A stretch of 64,000 nt of DNA from NCBI RefSeq assembly GCF_015832195.1, contig NC_052026.1, forward strand, positions 18,571,013 to 18,635,012. The letters run 5' to 3'. This DNA comes from Motacilla alba alba (Eukaryota > Chordata > Aves > Passeriformes > Motacillidae). Both the position numbers and the translations under genes were made by a program. The notes under the pieces are model-generated. The model was given only the letters and a program-made list of their open reading frames with translations, did not search any database and had not been told where the DNA came from. This document shows positions 46,120-57,030 of this stretch, in pieces; position 1 is the stretch's first letter, and each line of letters begins with the position of its first letter.

Positions 46120-46430
46120 GAGCAAGGTGCGGGGTGGGCTCGGGGGCTCGGTGCGGCTCGGAGCAGCAGAGATCTGCCCCAGCTGTTCCCTTCTCCAAAG
46201 GAAAACAGAGGCTGTCTGGAGAGGTGGGATCATCCACGCAGGGAAGGAAGAAAGAAGCCTTTCAGCAGAGCCCTCCTGCTGGGAAAGCAGGGGAGAGGGA
46301 GGCGGGGGACGGGCCGGGGTCCGCGCGGGCTCCAGCGCCAGGCGCTTTCCTAAGGCTGTCAGGTTGATTTCCTGCTCTTCCCGCATGGACACCTGCGCTC
46401 CGTTCCCCACACGTCGTTAGGGTTTTCCAA
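46120..46430. promoter_or_regulatory. Second CpG-dense patch
   Basis: GC-rich DNA with clustered CpGs: GGTGCGGGGTGGGCTCGGGG and GGTGCGGCTCGG near 46128-46160, then GAGGCGGGGGACGGGCCGGG and GTCCGCGCGGGCTCC at about 46299-46335, and ACGTCGTTAG near 46411. It lies 4 kb from the 41.7 kb island. It could be an alternative promoter, an orphan island or simply GC-rich filler. No exon is recognised. Confidence 0.4.
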
Positions 46431-49252
46431 CTTCTGGTGTCCATCATCACCCGCAGGCAATCAGAGCGGAGCTGTGATAAATGATCCGCAGGCAGTTTAT
46501 TATACACACTAAATCCTCCTCGCTTGGTGCTCCAAGGGTGGGCCCAATACATTTTATTCCTCTTCGGCTTGGATTTGGATCTTGGATCTGTCGGATACCT
46601 CCTGGTAAATGTGGGATAGGTGCTGCACACCGTGCATTGCTCCAAGCACAATTATTTCCCATTATTTCTCTGGTGAGAAGTTGATAAAACTGGAATTTTT
46701 CTGTAGTCACACTTCAGAAATGTCACCCAGCCAAAGCAGGGAATGTCACTGTGGCAGCCCAAATCTCCCAGTGGAACAAGGCTGGAGATGTGACAGCAAC
46801 TGGAGGATGGAGATGCTGAGATCAGATTCAGGGAAAGCCAGAACAGCTCACTCCCGTTGGAATGGACCATGCAGAGACCACCGTAATTGGTGGGTTTTTT
46901 AAACAGAGATAATTCATAGGTCTAAAAAATTAAAAGCTGGGTGTGGGGCTGGCCTGAGAGGCAGCACAGGGACATCCATCCGTGTCCCCACAGCTGCCCT
47001 CTCCTCTGGGAGTCCTTCCTGCTTTGACATGCTGTCCCAAACACCTCCTGAAGGCAACTGTGGCGGGCAAGGGAGTGTTCCTAATGGAAAAGGTGGAATT
47101 AAGTGCTGGTAACACAGAGCAGAGGGCACAGCTCCCAGAAAAAAGACTCTCCTTCCTCCAGCTGCACCCTCCAGCCCCACCAGAGCAGGTTTCCACCAGC
47201 CCACTGGAGCAAATTCCACAAACTTCTGCCTCCTTGTCGGGAAGCAAAGTGGGAAAGATTTTTCCGCAGCGCTGCTGCCACTCAGGCATTTGGAGATGCT
47301 GTTCCCGATTTTCCCTCTCCAGTACCAGGCCCTTGGTTCCAGGATGCTCCCGGAGAAGGTGCCTGGTCATGACCTGCCTGGGGAAGTCATGGTTTTATGG
47401 AAGATGATGCTGGACAAACCCAGAGCACGGAGGGCTCCAGTGCCTGCAGCTCGTGTGTAAACATGGAGATGGTTTGGCGAATGACAGGAGGTGAAAAAAC
47501 AAGCAGGGAGCACGCTGAGGAGGCTGAGGAGAAAGGAGGAACTTCAGAGGAATGGCACTGACTGCTGGACCAAAGGGCAGCTTTTCCCTCTCCAAAGCTT
47601 TGTTTCTGTCCGGCTCCTGGGGGAGGAGAGTTGGCCTGGAGCTCCAGCAGTAACTTTGAGTAACTCCTCAGGAAACAGCTTATTTAGATAGCGCTGCCTA
47701 TTTTCAGAGGAGGGGAGAGAAGGACATATGGCCTGTTACTAATGAATGGCTTTTCCACAACTAATGATGTTTCCAGGGATGGATTCTCCAAGGTCTCCCC
47801 AGTATCTCCACTTACAGGACGGATTTTGGCACCAGGAGAGCCGAGCCTTTCCACACACACACTCTGATAGGAGAGAGTTAAATCTCTTCCCTGCTCCTAA
47901 TGGAAAATTAAGCAGGCATGACGCATCTGCTTAGAAGCCTTTTTTCTTATCTCCAGGATCAAACAGAATTCCAGGGCTCCAAGAGCAGAAACTGAGAGCA
48001 GTTCATTCCCTGCCAGCGCGTGCAGACTGGAGGAGTTCAGGTTGGACACAAGTTAAGGGTTGGAGTCTCACTGCAATAAAGAGATTGTTTCCACTGCCTG
48101 CAGGAGGAACAACTTTGGATCTTGATTTCTCTGCTCCAGCTTGCTGTAAATAAAAGCTTCAAGCAGAGCCCATTAAAGTTGTTTCAATTTCCAGGCTCTG
48201 GTTTTTCTAAAATTAACTCTTAGATAATTCAATATACACAAATGCCCCTTGGCTGAGGAGGAGAAGGATTCAAATCATCAAACGTTCATCACAACCTTCT
48301 GGGTCATCTGCTGGGAATGTATCTGTGGATTTGCCACCCAGCCTGGAAAAGGCTTCAGAAAAAAATTCCCAGAGACAACAAAGATTCTACATTTAAAGAA
48401 TTTTGTCAAATCATGGTATCCATATCCTGTTTTGCACAAGAAGTAGTGCTCAGCCTTGTATTCAGGTTCCTTTCAAGCCTCAATCCACAAAGCCAAACTC
48501 TTGGGAGCTCGTTCCACCTCAGCAGAGTTTTAGGTGTGAGCTGAAAACCACAAACCCCAACCCCTGAAGGACCTGAGGGCTCTGGGCAAAGCTTCTCCTC
48601 CTTTTACAAAGCACAGCCCCTCTGAAAGAAAGCAAACAAAACTTAATCGCTGCTACCTTGAAGCAGCCAGCCCCACATCCCAAGGCAGAGCAGGTCCCTA
48701 ACTCCAAAGTGTTGGCTCTGGGAATTTTTATCTTGGTGGGGTTTTGCTGTGTCTGGTTGTGCAAGTTTTTCTAACGTCATTTCTGATCAAGGTAGTTCCC
48801 AGTAACAACTTTCAGCGTTTTCCAGGTCAAGGTTTAGAGGGAAAAGGGAAATTGCACAGGGGAGGTGCTCCTGCTGCTCTTGGAGGTGGCAGGGCCTGGG
48901 AGAGAGGAGATTGCTCAGAAATTAAAGTTCTTGCAATTCAGAGGAGCTGCTGCAAGGAAAGGGGAAAGCAGCGTTTGTGACACCACTAACAAATTATAGC
49001 AACGTGCAGATGCCTGGAAACAAAGCCAATGTCAGCTTTGAACCCATCCATGGCAAATTGATTTCGAATCATCAGCCCTGTGCTCCAGCAAAGGCTGTTT
49101 TTTTTCCAGCAGAAACAGCCTGTGCATTTGGAAATCTCTTTAACCAAGTCTGGAAAACATCCTGCTAAGCAGGACCTGTCTCGCAGCAGAGTCCAAGCTC
49201 ACACAGATTTTGTGCTGGGCAGGTTAGGAGCAATCCTGATGTTAATTGATTG
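46431..49252. other. Unique noncoding sequence
   Basis: No gene or interspersed repeat recognised. Frames at 46930-47370 (minus) and 46982-47407 (plus) overlap fully and resemble no known protein. Confidence 0.45.
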
Positions 49253-49402
49253 TAACTTGCCCAGAGAAGCTGTGCTTGCCCCATCCCAGGTTGGATGAGC
49301 CTTGGGACACCCTGGGATAGTGGGAGGTGTCCCAGCCCATGGAACTGGATGAGTTTTAAGGTCCCTTCCAACCCAAAGCATTCCGTGATTCTGTGATTCC
49401 CA
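49253..49402 (+). mobile_element. CR1 LINE 3' fragment
   Basis: Plus-strand CR1 tail: 'ttgcccagagaagctgtgct', 'tgccccatcccaggttggat', 'gggatagtgggaggtgtccc', 'agcccatggaactggatgag', 'ttttaaggtcccttccaacc', then 'attccgtgattctgtgattc' octamers. An internal deletion has removed the usual '...ctggaagtgttcaaggcc' part. The clear tail suggests a moderately young copy. Confidence 0.93.
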
Positions 49403-51844
49403 TTCAAACCACATTCATGGTTTGTAGCACCATCCTCTCCAAGCTCAGGAGGCCCATGTGGAAAAGCTGAGCTTGCAGCCCTCAGCTGCTCTGAATTTCA
49501 TATCTGCACATGAAAATGAACCCCCAATTCCTTTTGCTGCCTGGAGCAGCTCGGATTTTTCAGGGGAAAAAGAAGCCTTAAATGAAAACTCCTCCCCAAA
49601 ACCTCTCAGGTGCACAGAGGGTTTGCAGCACAAGGAGCAAACACAGCCAGAGCCTCATGGAAACCCCATCCCAGATTAATCAAAACCTCCCCCAAGCAGC
49701 CAAGGAAGACATTAAACCTTCAGGCTGCTGGGGAATTGCCAGAAGCCGGGAATGCCGGCACCAGCTCCAAAGAATAATTGGCAACGACAGCAAAATTTGA
49801 TGTTATCCTTGCAAATTGTCCCTGTCAGCCCTGATGGGATTTAGGGATCACTGAAGCACAGAGGACAAGCTCCCTCTGCAGAGGCCATGGATACTGGGAT
49901 GCGGAGGGCAGGATGCTCCACAACAAAAGGGAAACAGCTTTTCCGTTTCCAACCCCATCCATCCCCACACAGGTGTTGTTCACATGGCAGGGCTGGAGTG
50001 GGACACAAAAACCGGACCATAGGAATAATCTGGATGTATTGACAGGTAAAATTCTGTCCCCACTTGGTTTTGGGGAAGAGTCCAAACCTTTTGTATTTCC
50101 ACCTTGCCTTGGATTATAGTTTTATAGCTTGCAGCAGGTGTGGGTTTGTAACTGCAGTAAATGCAGACCCAGCTGCTGGAAAATTTGAAATCCAAACCAC
50201 TCTGGTGGAAAAAATTCCTTGCTTGGAAGAAGTTCATGAGAAGCCTCAGCCCTCACCTGAGTGGCCTGTGAACCTCACAGGACCCTCCTGTGCTCCTGAA
50301 AGACCCCAAAATTCTTCCTGCTTCAAAGAACTTCCACTGATGGGAAATTCAGCTTCTGTCAGAGCAACAGCTCAAAACCGTTTGAATCCAGAGAGGTGAA
50401 GGGAAGAAAAGGGAATTTTAGGAGCAGAAAGGCCAGACAGCAGGAAGGATTCAGTTAGGAGACAATCTTGGCACAGCTGCCACCTCTGTCTTCAGCCCTG
50501 GGGTTGGGCAGCCCCCTCTTTACCTGGCCCCCACTTTCCACAGGCTGCAGGATTCCAGCAGGGAACAATGAGGAGATGCCATCATCTACCCAGCACTCAC
50601 TCCCTCCCCAGCAGCATCTTACGGAGCAGTGGGAGAAGCTTTAAACAGCCCCTCTGAGGTGGTTTGGAGATAAATTTCCAGCCATGGCCTTGGTTCCTTG
50701 TCTCCCCAGCTGCCTGGACCAAGGCAGTTGATAAATTTGTGACATTCGGGTTGTCTGACCTTACACAGCCAAGGCACATCGCTGTTCCTCCCGTGTCATC
50801 TCCCCCAGTGCCCCCTGATTTTCTCTCCCACAACCCTGAGAATGCCTTTCCTTGTTTTCCAGAGCCTCCTCATTGTTCCTGGCAGGATGGGCAGAGCACA
50901 GGGCGCACAATGCGGTGCCCACTGCTCAGGATGTACGTTGGTCATCCCAGGGCAGGAAAATGCTTACAGAGGGGCTTCCTCAGCCAGCTGCCTCCTCACT
51001 TTCCCTCCCCCTTCCCAGCAGCTCCTCAGCATGATCCTGGTGGTCTGATTACCAGCCACCCCTCACAGGAGCTCTCTGCAGGTCACCGAACCCTCCGTCA
51101 CCCATGGAAGATCCCATGAATATTCAAAGCCCACCACCAGGTAAATACATCTCTCTCCCAAAACCTGCCTCCCACCCAGGGCTGGAAGAATAATCCAGAG
51201 GGTTGGGGAAGAGTAATCCAGAGGTTTGTGTCCATTGTGTCCACCTCATCTGATGACAGCAGCCTCCATCCTCATCGACGTCATGTGCGCAGTAAATGAG
51301 TCCTGGAGTCCTTTCATCCCCTGCCAGCCTTTGTCCTTGGCACACATGAAACTCCTGGGCATCCTGAGCGTGGGGCCAGGACTGGTGTCCATCTGCTCAG
51401 CAGCCTGTGGAACAAAGCCTTCTCTGGGTGTGCAGCTCTGCAAATGACATTAATTAGTCTATAATTAGTTCTTAGCCCCTCGTGGTTCAGGACAGTGTGT
51501 CCACGTCAGCCCCATGCCGTGGATATCCTCCCTGGGGGCTTGTACAACACAAGGAATTCTCCCTGACATCACTGCTCCTCGTAAATCCCAGATCTGAGGC
51601 GGCTTTTTCATCTCTCAGGCCTGAGTTCACTTCCTGAAAGGGCTCGTGGTAAATCAGGAATTGGGGGTTTGGGTGGCAATCCCACTCACCAGCTTTCTAC
51701 ACACCCTGAAAAGTTTGGGGTAAAATACAGACTGGATTTTCTCGGGGCAATAAGATTTGCTTCAGAGCTGAAAACCTCATCAATAATTATTTCTCAGTGC
51801 AAGCCATGCTGGCCCTGACAAGGGCAAAAGCATCTACAAGGACA
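49403..51844. other. Unique noncoding sequence
   Basis: No gene recognised. A homeodomain-like cluster, ATTAATTAGTCTATAATTAG, lies at about 51449-51468. Plus frames at 50064-50399 and 50664-51119 have no domain or homologue that I recognise. Confidence 0.4.
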
Positions 51845-52098
51845 GGAATCAAAGAATCACTCAGAATCTAAGAATCCCAGCATCATTCAGCTTGGAAAAG
51901 ATCTCCAAAATCATCAAGTCCCACCTGTGACCCATCCACAGCTTGTCACCAAGCCCAGAGCACTGAGTGCCACATCCAGCCATTGATTGGGCACCTCCAG
52001 GGCACTCCAAACCTCCCTGAGCAATCCATTCCAAGGTTTGATCCCCCTTTCTGGGAGGGAATTCCCTCTGATGTCCAGCCTGACCCTCTCCATCAGTG
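51845..52098 (-). mobile_element. CR1 LINE 3' fragment
   Basis: Reverse complement of a CR1 3' region of the same subclass as the 3.8 kb copy. The plus strand reads 'caaagaatcactcagaatct', 'tcagcttggaaaagatctcc', 'aaaatcatcaagtcccacct', 'gtgacccatccacagcttgt', 'agcactgagtgccacatcca', 'gcacctccagggcactccaa', 'cctccctgagcaatccattc', 'gggagggaattccctctgat'. The tail octamers are partly preserved. Confidence 0.93.
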
Positions 52099-52384
52099 AG
52101 CAGTGCTGACGTGGGGCTGTGGGGATTTCAGGATCACGAGGGGTTACAGGCACTGGGACCCCAAAACCACAGTGGCTGCCTCACCAGAGACTTTCTTCTC
52201 ACCTCCACTGCTCTCCTCACCCATCCAGAGGGAATTTCCTGGGGAGGATTCATTTCTGTCTCAGGACAGAATGTCCTCCTGTTCACAGCTCGCCTTACCT
52301 TCACCTCGCCACCACTGCTGTTGGTGGATGTCCTGAGGGAAGCCCAGGAGATGATCAAGGTTTGATCCCTGTTTGGGGTTGACT

Positions 52385-52502
52385 TTTGGAACAATGTGAT
52401 CTTTAAGGTCCATTCCAACCCAAACCACAAGATTTCATAAGATCATAAGGTCATAAGATCATGAGATCAGGTTCCAACCCAAACCACTCCATGATTCCGT
52501 GC
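52385..52502 (+). mobile_element. CR1 3' end with a doubled tail
   Basis: The first tail is at 52387-52430: 'ttggaacaatgtgatcttta', 'aggtccattccaacccaaac', then 'cacaagatttcataagatca', an expanded ATAAGATC octamer run. A second 'aggttccaacccaaaccact', 'ccatgattccgtg' follows at 52468-52500. Two CR1 3' ends in direct tandem imply insertion of one copy into the tail of another, or slippage. Confidence 0.85.
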
Positions 52503-54428
52503 AGGGACTGGGGAGCTCCCACTGACTTTACACCACCAAATAACTTCCCCGTGTCCTTCCAGAGTTTCAGAAACCAAGACCTTCCTCCAATTCATGTGCA
52601 GTCACAGACCAGATGACCTACAGGGGTGATGGCTCAGCAAAACTCCTGAGTCTGCCCCCCACCAGTGGGAAAGAACCAGTTAAAAATACCAGAGTGGTTT
52701 AAATCCCTTTTCCTCTGAGGCCTGAATGAGCCTGAGGGAGGAAAGTGCTCCTCAGGGCCCTGACATCTGAATGTGCTGCTAAGGAAGAGGTGTGTATCAC
52801 ATGCACAATAATTCACTGGGCTTTGAAGGCTCCAAGTGGCCTTTGAATGACAATTTGCTCACAGAGGCCATAAATATACAACGTGGTTCACTGGGCTTTG
52901 GCTAACATGGGAAACAACCCAAGAAAGGGATTTTGGAATTGTGGCTTTGCATTTTTTCATGTGTGTTCTGCCCAGCCCGGGAGCCTGCGGAACAGCCGGG
53001 TTTGGGGAGGGGTGATCACTTGACCCAGCAGTGAAAAACAAGATTTTGAGTGCAATTAACAGCTCCGTTTGCTGTCTGTGCTTACTTCTATTTATTGATT
53101 AATTGGGTGCAACTGCCTGGTGGAGTTCCCAGATTTTGAGGAGGAAGAGATGGGAGAAAAAAACAGGGATAGAGATAGATTATCTCAAAGCCTAAAGGAA
53201 CCTGGAGGATCCTTATTTCACGGGACACTGCAGGACCCGGTGGACACAGTCTTGGGAAGACGCACCCATGGAAGTCACTGCAGCAGTTTCCAAGATGTTC
53301 CCCGGGTTTCCAAACAAAAATTCCTTTGCAAGCAGAAAATATCTGCTCAGAGGAAATATTTCCCCACAACAGTTGATGGAAACCTCTTAGCCAGGTCCAA
53401 AATCCAGGGCAGATTTCCCAGTGATGCCCATGCGGCAGTTTGGACAGGCTGGAGAAAACTTCTCCAGGTCTCCAGAGTGGAAGCTCACCAGGTAACTCCT
53501 GGTTTTCACCATGCCCTTGAACCTCAGCCTTTTCCACACCAGCTAAACCCAAACAGTTTGATTGCAAAGCCACCAAAAAAAGGTGATGTTTGTCCATTTA
53601 ACCAAAATCCCTTCAGTGCACCATGACTTTGTGCATGTGGGTGGAAAGGGGACACAGCCAAGAGGCTTTACTGGAAGTTTCCGTGGATTTTTATCCCACT
53701 GACAAGAGATTAAACATCCTTTGTGGTGTCCCAGAAAAGGGCTGGAGCTCCTGGATCCTGGCTAAGCAGAGGGAGACGAGAGCTTTGCAGGGATCTCGTC
53801 CAAGGCCTTTTTTCCCCAAAGCAAAACAAGAATAATCTCTGGAAGCATCGAAGGCTTTTGTAAAGAGAAATAAAAGTTTCCAGCTCGAGTTTGGTGGGAG
53901 CCAAACCTGTGTCCTCATCCAGTGGGTGAGGGGCAAGGGTTCAAGGGGAAAAGTGCTTGGCTCTGGAGGAGAAAAGCCTCAGGCAAAGGAGAAATCAAAT
54001 GAGAGATAATTTTTAAAAATCCAAAAGGAAGTTTCAGAGCCCTCTTCATGATTCATGCCTGCAGCGTTATTCGCCAGAAATTATTCAAAATTACTCTTCT
54101 GGCCCATGCTGCTCTTCCCCACCTCTGGAATTCCCAAGTGTCCTGCTCCTCTGAGCATCCCTGATCCTGGGGACCCCCAGCACCCACCTTGCTCCTGCCT
54201 CCAGAACCAAAATAACCCAGGACAAATCCCCCTCTGGCAGCCCCATAAGGAGAAAAACAGGGCACCCTTGTTTTCAGTATCTATTCAGTGGCTTAAAAGA
54301 GCAGGAAATTTGGGCCATTTGCTTTATCCATTGTATCTTCTGTTATTCATCAATTTTGGAAAACAGCCTCTAAAATTGTTTCCGGCTCTCCTTTCCCATG
54401 TAAATCACTCCAAGGTTTTGTGTTTTTG

Positions 54429-54432
<4 letters not shown>
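52503..54432. other. Unique noncoding sequence
   Basis: No gene recognised. The fully overlapping frames 53088-53597 (minus) and 53120-53626 (plus) are each about 169 codons long but have no known domain. The stretch just before the A run at 54433 lacks AATAAA in the usual window, so it is not a clear retrocopy. Confidence 0.45.

Positions 54433-54462
<30 letters not shown>
54433..54462. repeat. A30 homopolymer run
   Basis: Thirty consecutive A residues, followed by A-rich sequence and, 40 bp later, a T run (about 54502-54514), which together could form a weak hairpin. Copy number is probably variable and assembly error is possible. Confidence 0.95.
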
Positions 54463-54464
<2 letters not shown>

Positions 54465-55205
54465 AAAGAAAAAATAGCCAAACATTCTGTTGTCCGCAGC
54501 AATTTTTTTTTTTTCACTTCATTCCAATTTAGCAACTCGGTGGAGCTCCCCTTTCCCTAAAAGCCTGGAAACAGAGGAAGCAGTTCCTGCCTGCGGCTGC
54601 ACGCAAGCAGCAAATGAGCAAATGCCACAGCTGAATGCTGTTTTCCTGTCCCCTCTGTCCCCTCTGACTGCCCCCTGCAGCAGGGCTCAGCCCCGGGAAT
54701 AACCCCGCTGCTGCGGGGCTCCCCAAGTGCTGACTCTGCCCCAGCCCTGGGCTGATGGAAAAGGTTCTCTGCAGCCAGGCTGGGGTGATGCACCTTGGGA
54801 ATTCAAGGCAGGTTTTGAAATGTTTGGGGTTCAGGGATAAAATCGAGATTTTGGTGGTTTTTTGGTTGGTTTTTTTTTTTTCACCAGATGTTTCTAGGTT
54901 TGGGAGGAGATGTGGAAAGGCAAATAGAAATGGGATGTGACCATAACCTGGAAATACAAGGCACACATGAAGCCCTGGCTTGGATATTCCCTGAGGGAAG
55001 AGCCAGGGCCAGCATGGACCAGGCTGAACTGGGAATCCCTTTGGTTTTCCACCTGCCCTGCTGATCCCAGACTGGATCAACACATGGATATTTCAGGAGA
55101 TACCTCACTTGCTGTTTCTCTCCAAGACCCAACTTCAAGACTCATCTAAAAAGATTTTATTTATATATATGTGTGTATACATTTTTTTTTTTGTGGGTTT
55201 AGGCT
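54463..55205. other. Unique noncoding sequence
   Basis: No gene recognised. A T run lies at about 54870-54880 and a TATATATGTGTGTATAC-like stretch followed by T's lies just before the next CR1 (about 55162-55192). Confidence 0.45.
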
Positions 55206-55428
55206 CCATTTAAATTAGATTTTGGGAAGGAATCCTTCCCTGTGAGGGTGGAGAGGTCCTGGAACAGATTCCCAGAGCAGCTGTGGCTGCCCCTGGATCC
55301 CTGGAAGTGTCCAAGGCCAGGCTGGATGGTGCTTGGAGCACCTGGGATAGTGGAAGGTGTCCCTGCCCATGGAACTGGATGAGCTTTAAGATCCCTTCCA
55401 ATCCAAACCATCCCATGGTTTATGATTT
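55206..55428 (+). mobile_element. CR1 LINE 3' fragment, well preserved
   Basis: The most complete plus-strand CR1 3' end here. It shows 'tttgggaaggaatccttccc', 'tgtgagggtggagaggtcct', 'ggaacagattcccagagcag', 'ctgtggctgcccctggatcc', 'ctggaagtgtccaaggccag', 'gctggatggtgcttggagca', 'cctgggatagtggaaggtgt', 'ccctgcccatggaactggat', 'gagctttaagatcccttcca', 'atccaaaccatcccatggtt'. Little divergence and no indels suggest a fairly recent insertion. It is 5'-truncated with no coding part. Confidence 0.96.
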
Positions 55429-56300
55429 AGCTGCACCCATTTCCCTCACCAAAGTGCAAGCAGACCCTCAATGCATCCATGAGGAGCCTGGACCCCTTCT
55501 AACCCTTCCCAGAAGGATCAGAAGGAAGCTGGAATGATCTCAGGATGTGCACAGTCAGACCGGCCAGTTTCCAGCAGGTTCACACACAGAGGAGGGGAAA
55601 AAAATAATAAAAAAATATCAAAGCAAAAAGAAATATTCATGTTGCAGCTTCTGCTCCTGGAAATCCCCTGTTTGACCCAGAGTGAGTCAGAGGAATTGTT
55701 GACCTTGGAATTATGATGGGAATGCTGTGTGACACAGAAGGAGAGCAGAGCAGCCTGCCAGCAGCGTGGAGCACTGGCATGAGCCAGGAGCTGATGAGCT
55801 CACGGGTCCAACCCTGCTGCAAATGCAGAGGCGGAGTGGAAAGAGAGGGCTGCTGCATTCCAGCAGGAAGGTAAATCCAGGGAAAACAGCTCCTCAGGGG
55901 CTGCACCCTGCATGGAAACAGCCCAGCAAACCCAGCATCCACTGGAATAGGTAAGAAACAGGCTGCCTGAATAGTTCAGCAGGGTATTCCCACTTTCATT
56001 CCCGTTTTTGAGGAAGCTCATCCGATGCCTCACGCCTCAAAGCAAACAGAGAAAGAAAATCCAGTTAAATGTATTTTGGCCAGGAAAAGTTTCTCAATGA
56101 AATATCCTGGCAAAGCCAAGCTTATTTTTGGACCAAGCTGACCCCTCCAAGGAGGGGTCATTGTGTAATTAACTAATTAATTGATTTCAGAGTTGTTGCC
56201 ACTCTGGGAAGAAAAGTAGGGAAGGAAGGTGGATTTTAGTCGCTGTCAGGAGAGAAAGGTCAGATCCTGGAAGTTCATCCCACACTGGGAATCCAGTTAT
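55429..56300. other. Unique noncoding sequence
   Basis: No gene recognised. A TAATTAACTAATTAATTGAT cluster of homeodomain-like sites lies at about 56166-56185. A donor-like GGAAGGTAAAT occurs near 55865-55875 without a supported exon. Confidence 0.4.
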
Positions 56301-56445
56301 GGGAATGCGGGCTGGCCAGGCACACCTTTCTCCACGTTTGGAATATTTGCCATGCACTGAGCTGTGGATGGCAGGTTACCCCTCCTTCCCCTCAGACTGA
56401 AAAATCCCCTCCCTTCCTGGAACAAGAGAAAATTAGGAGGAAATT
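56301..56445 (-). repeat. Inverted repeat, left arm
   Basis: Reverse complement of 56823-56945. Matching blocks in the left arm on the plus strand are GGGCTGG, CAGGCACACCTTTCTCCA, GTTTGGAAT, TTTGCCA, GCACTGA, CCTCAGACTGA, AAATCCCCT and GGAACAAGAGAAAA. A stretch of about 21 bp near 56362-56382 is present only in this arm. I recognise no transposon family in it. Confidence 0.9.
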
Positions 56446-56663
56446 GCAATGATTTTTTTTCCTTAAGTAATTTCTTTGGTTGCCAAGGGGAAAATCCAAA
56501 TGATACATCCAAGTCAGACCTTGGGAAGTTTTATTATGGATTTATCCTCGAAGTTATCACTGTCCCTTCTGAAACCCAGCAGTTCCCAAAGCACTAAGAT
56601 GGAACACAACTTTTTACTGGAAAATCCCCCTGACGACAGCCATGCTGGAATAAGGCAGGGATG

Positions 56664-57030
56664 AGAGGGGTTGGATTGTTCAGCTTGGAGAAGAGAAGGC
56701 ACTGAGGAGAGCTTGGAGCCCCTTCCAGTGCTTAAAGGGGCTCCAAAATTGCTGGAGAGGGACTTTGGGAAAAGACCTGGAGAGACGGGACAAGGGGGAA
56801 TGGCTTCCCACTTTTCCCCAATTTTCCCCAGTTTTCTCTTGTTCTAGGAGGAGAGGGGATTTCTCAGTCTGAGGGGGAGGAAGGGTCAGTGCCTGGCAAA
56901 GGATTCCAAACCTGGAGAAAGGTGTGCCTGACCAGCCCATATTCCCAGGGCAGGGTTAGGTGGGATATTGAGATTGGGAACTAGATTAGCTTTAAGATCT
57001 CTCCCAAACCATTCCATGATTCTGTCACTG
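56664..57030 (+). mobile_element. CR1 fragment interrupted by the right inverted-repeat arm
   Basis: Plus-strand CR1, reaching further 5' than most copies: 'gagaggggttggattgttca', 'gcttggagaagagaaggcac', 'cttggagccccttccagtgc', 'ttaaaggggctccaaaattg', 'ctggagagggactttgggaa', 'gagacgggacaagggggaat', 'ggcttccc'. The usual middle part is missing and the right arm of the inverted repeat stands in its place (56823-56945). CR1 resumes with 'gggaactagattagctttaa', 'gatctctcccaaaccattcc', 'atgattctgtc'. Confidence 0.85.
56823..56945 (+). repeat. Inverted repeat, right arm
   Basis: About 123 bp that pair with 56301-56445 in opposite orientation, with high similarity apart from one indel. It lies inside CR1 sequence, so it was inserted or copied there after the CR1 arrived, unless the CR1 was deleted around it. 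The inner spacer between the arms is about 377 bp. Confidence 0.9.

Noticed and set aside
53088..53626. Paired 169-codon frames on opposite strands as overlapping genes
   Set aside because: Mutual overlap of unassigned frames is expected when stops are scarce; neither has a domain.
54050..54462. Processed pseudogene ending in the A30 run
   Set aside because: No AATAAA or ATTAAA within the usual distance before the run, no recognisable parent protein and no visible target-site duplication.
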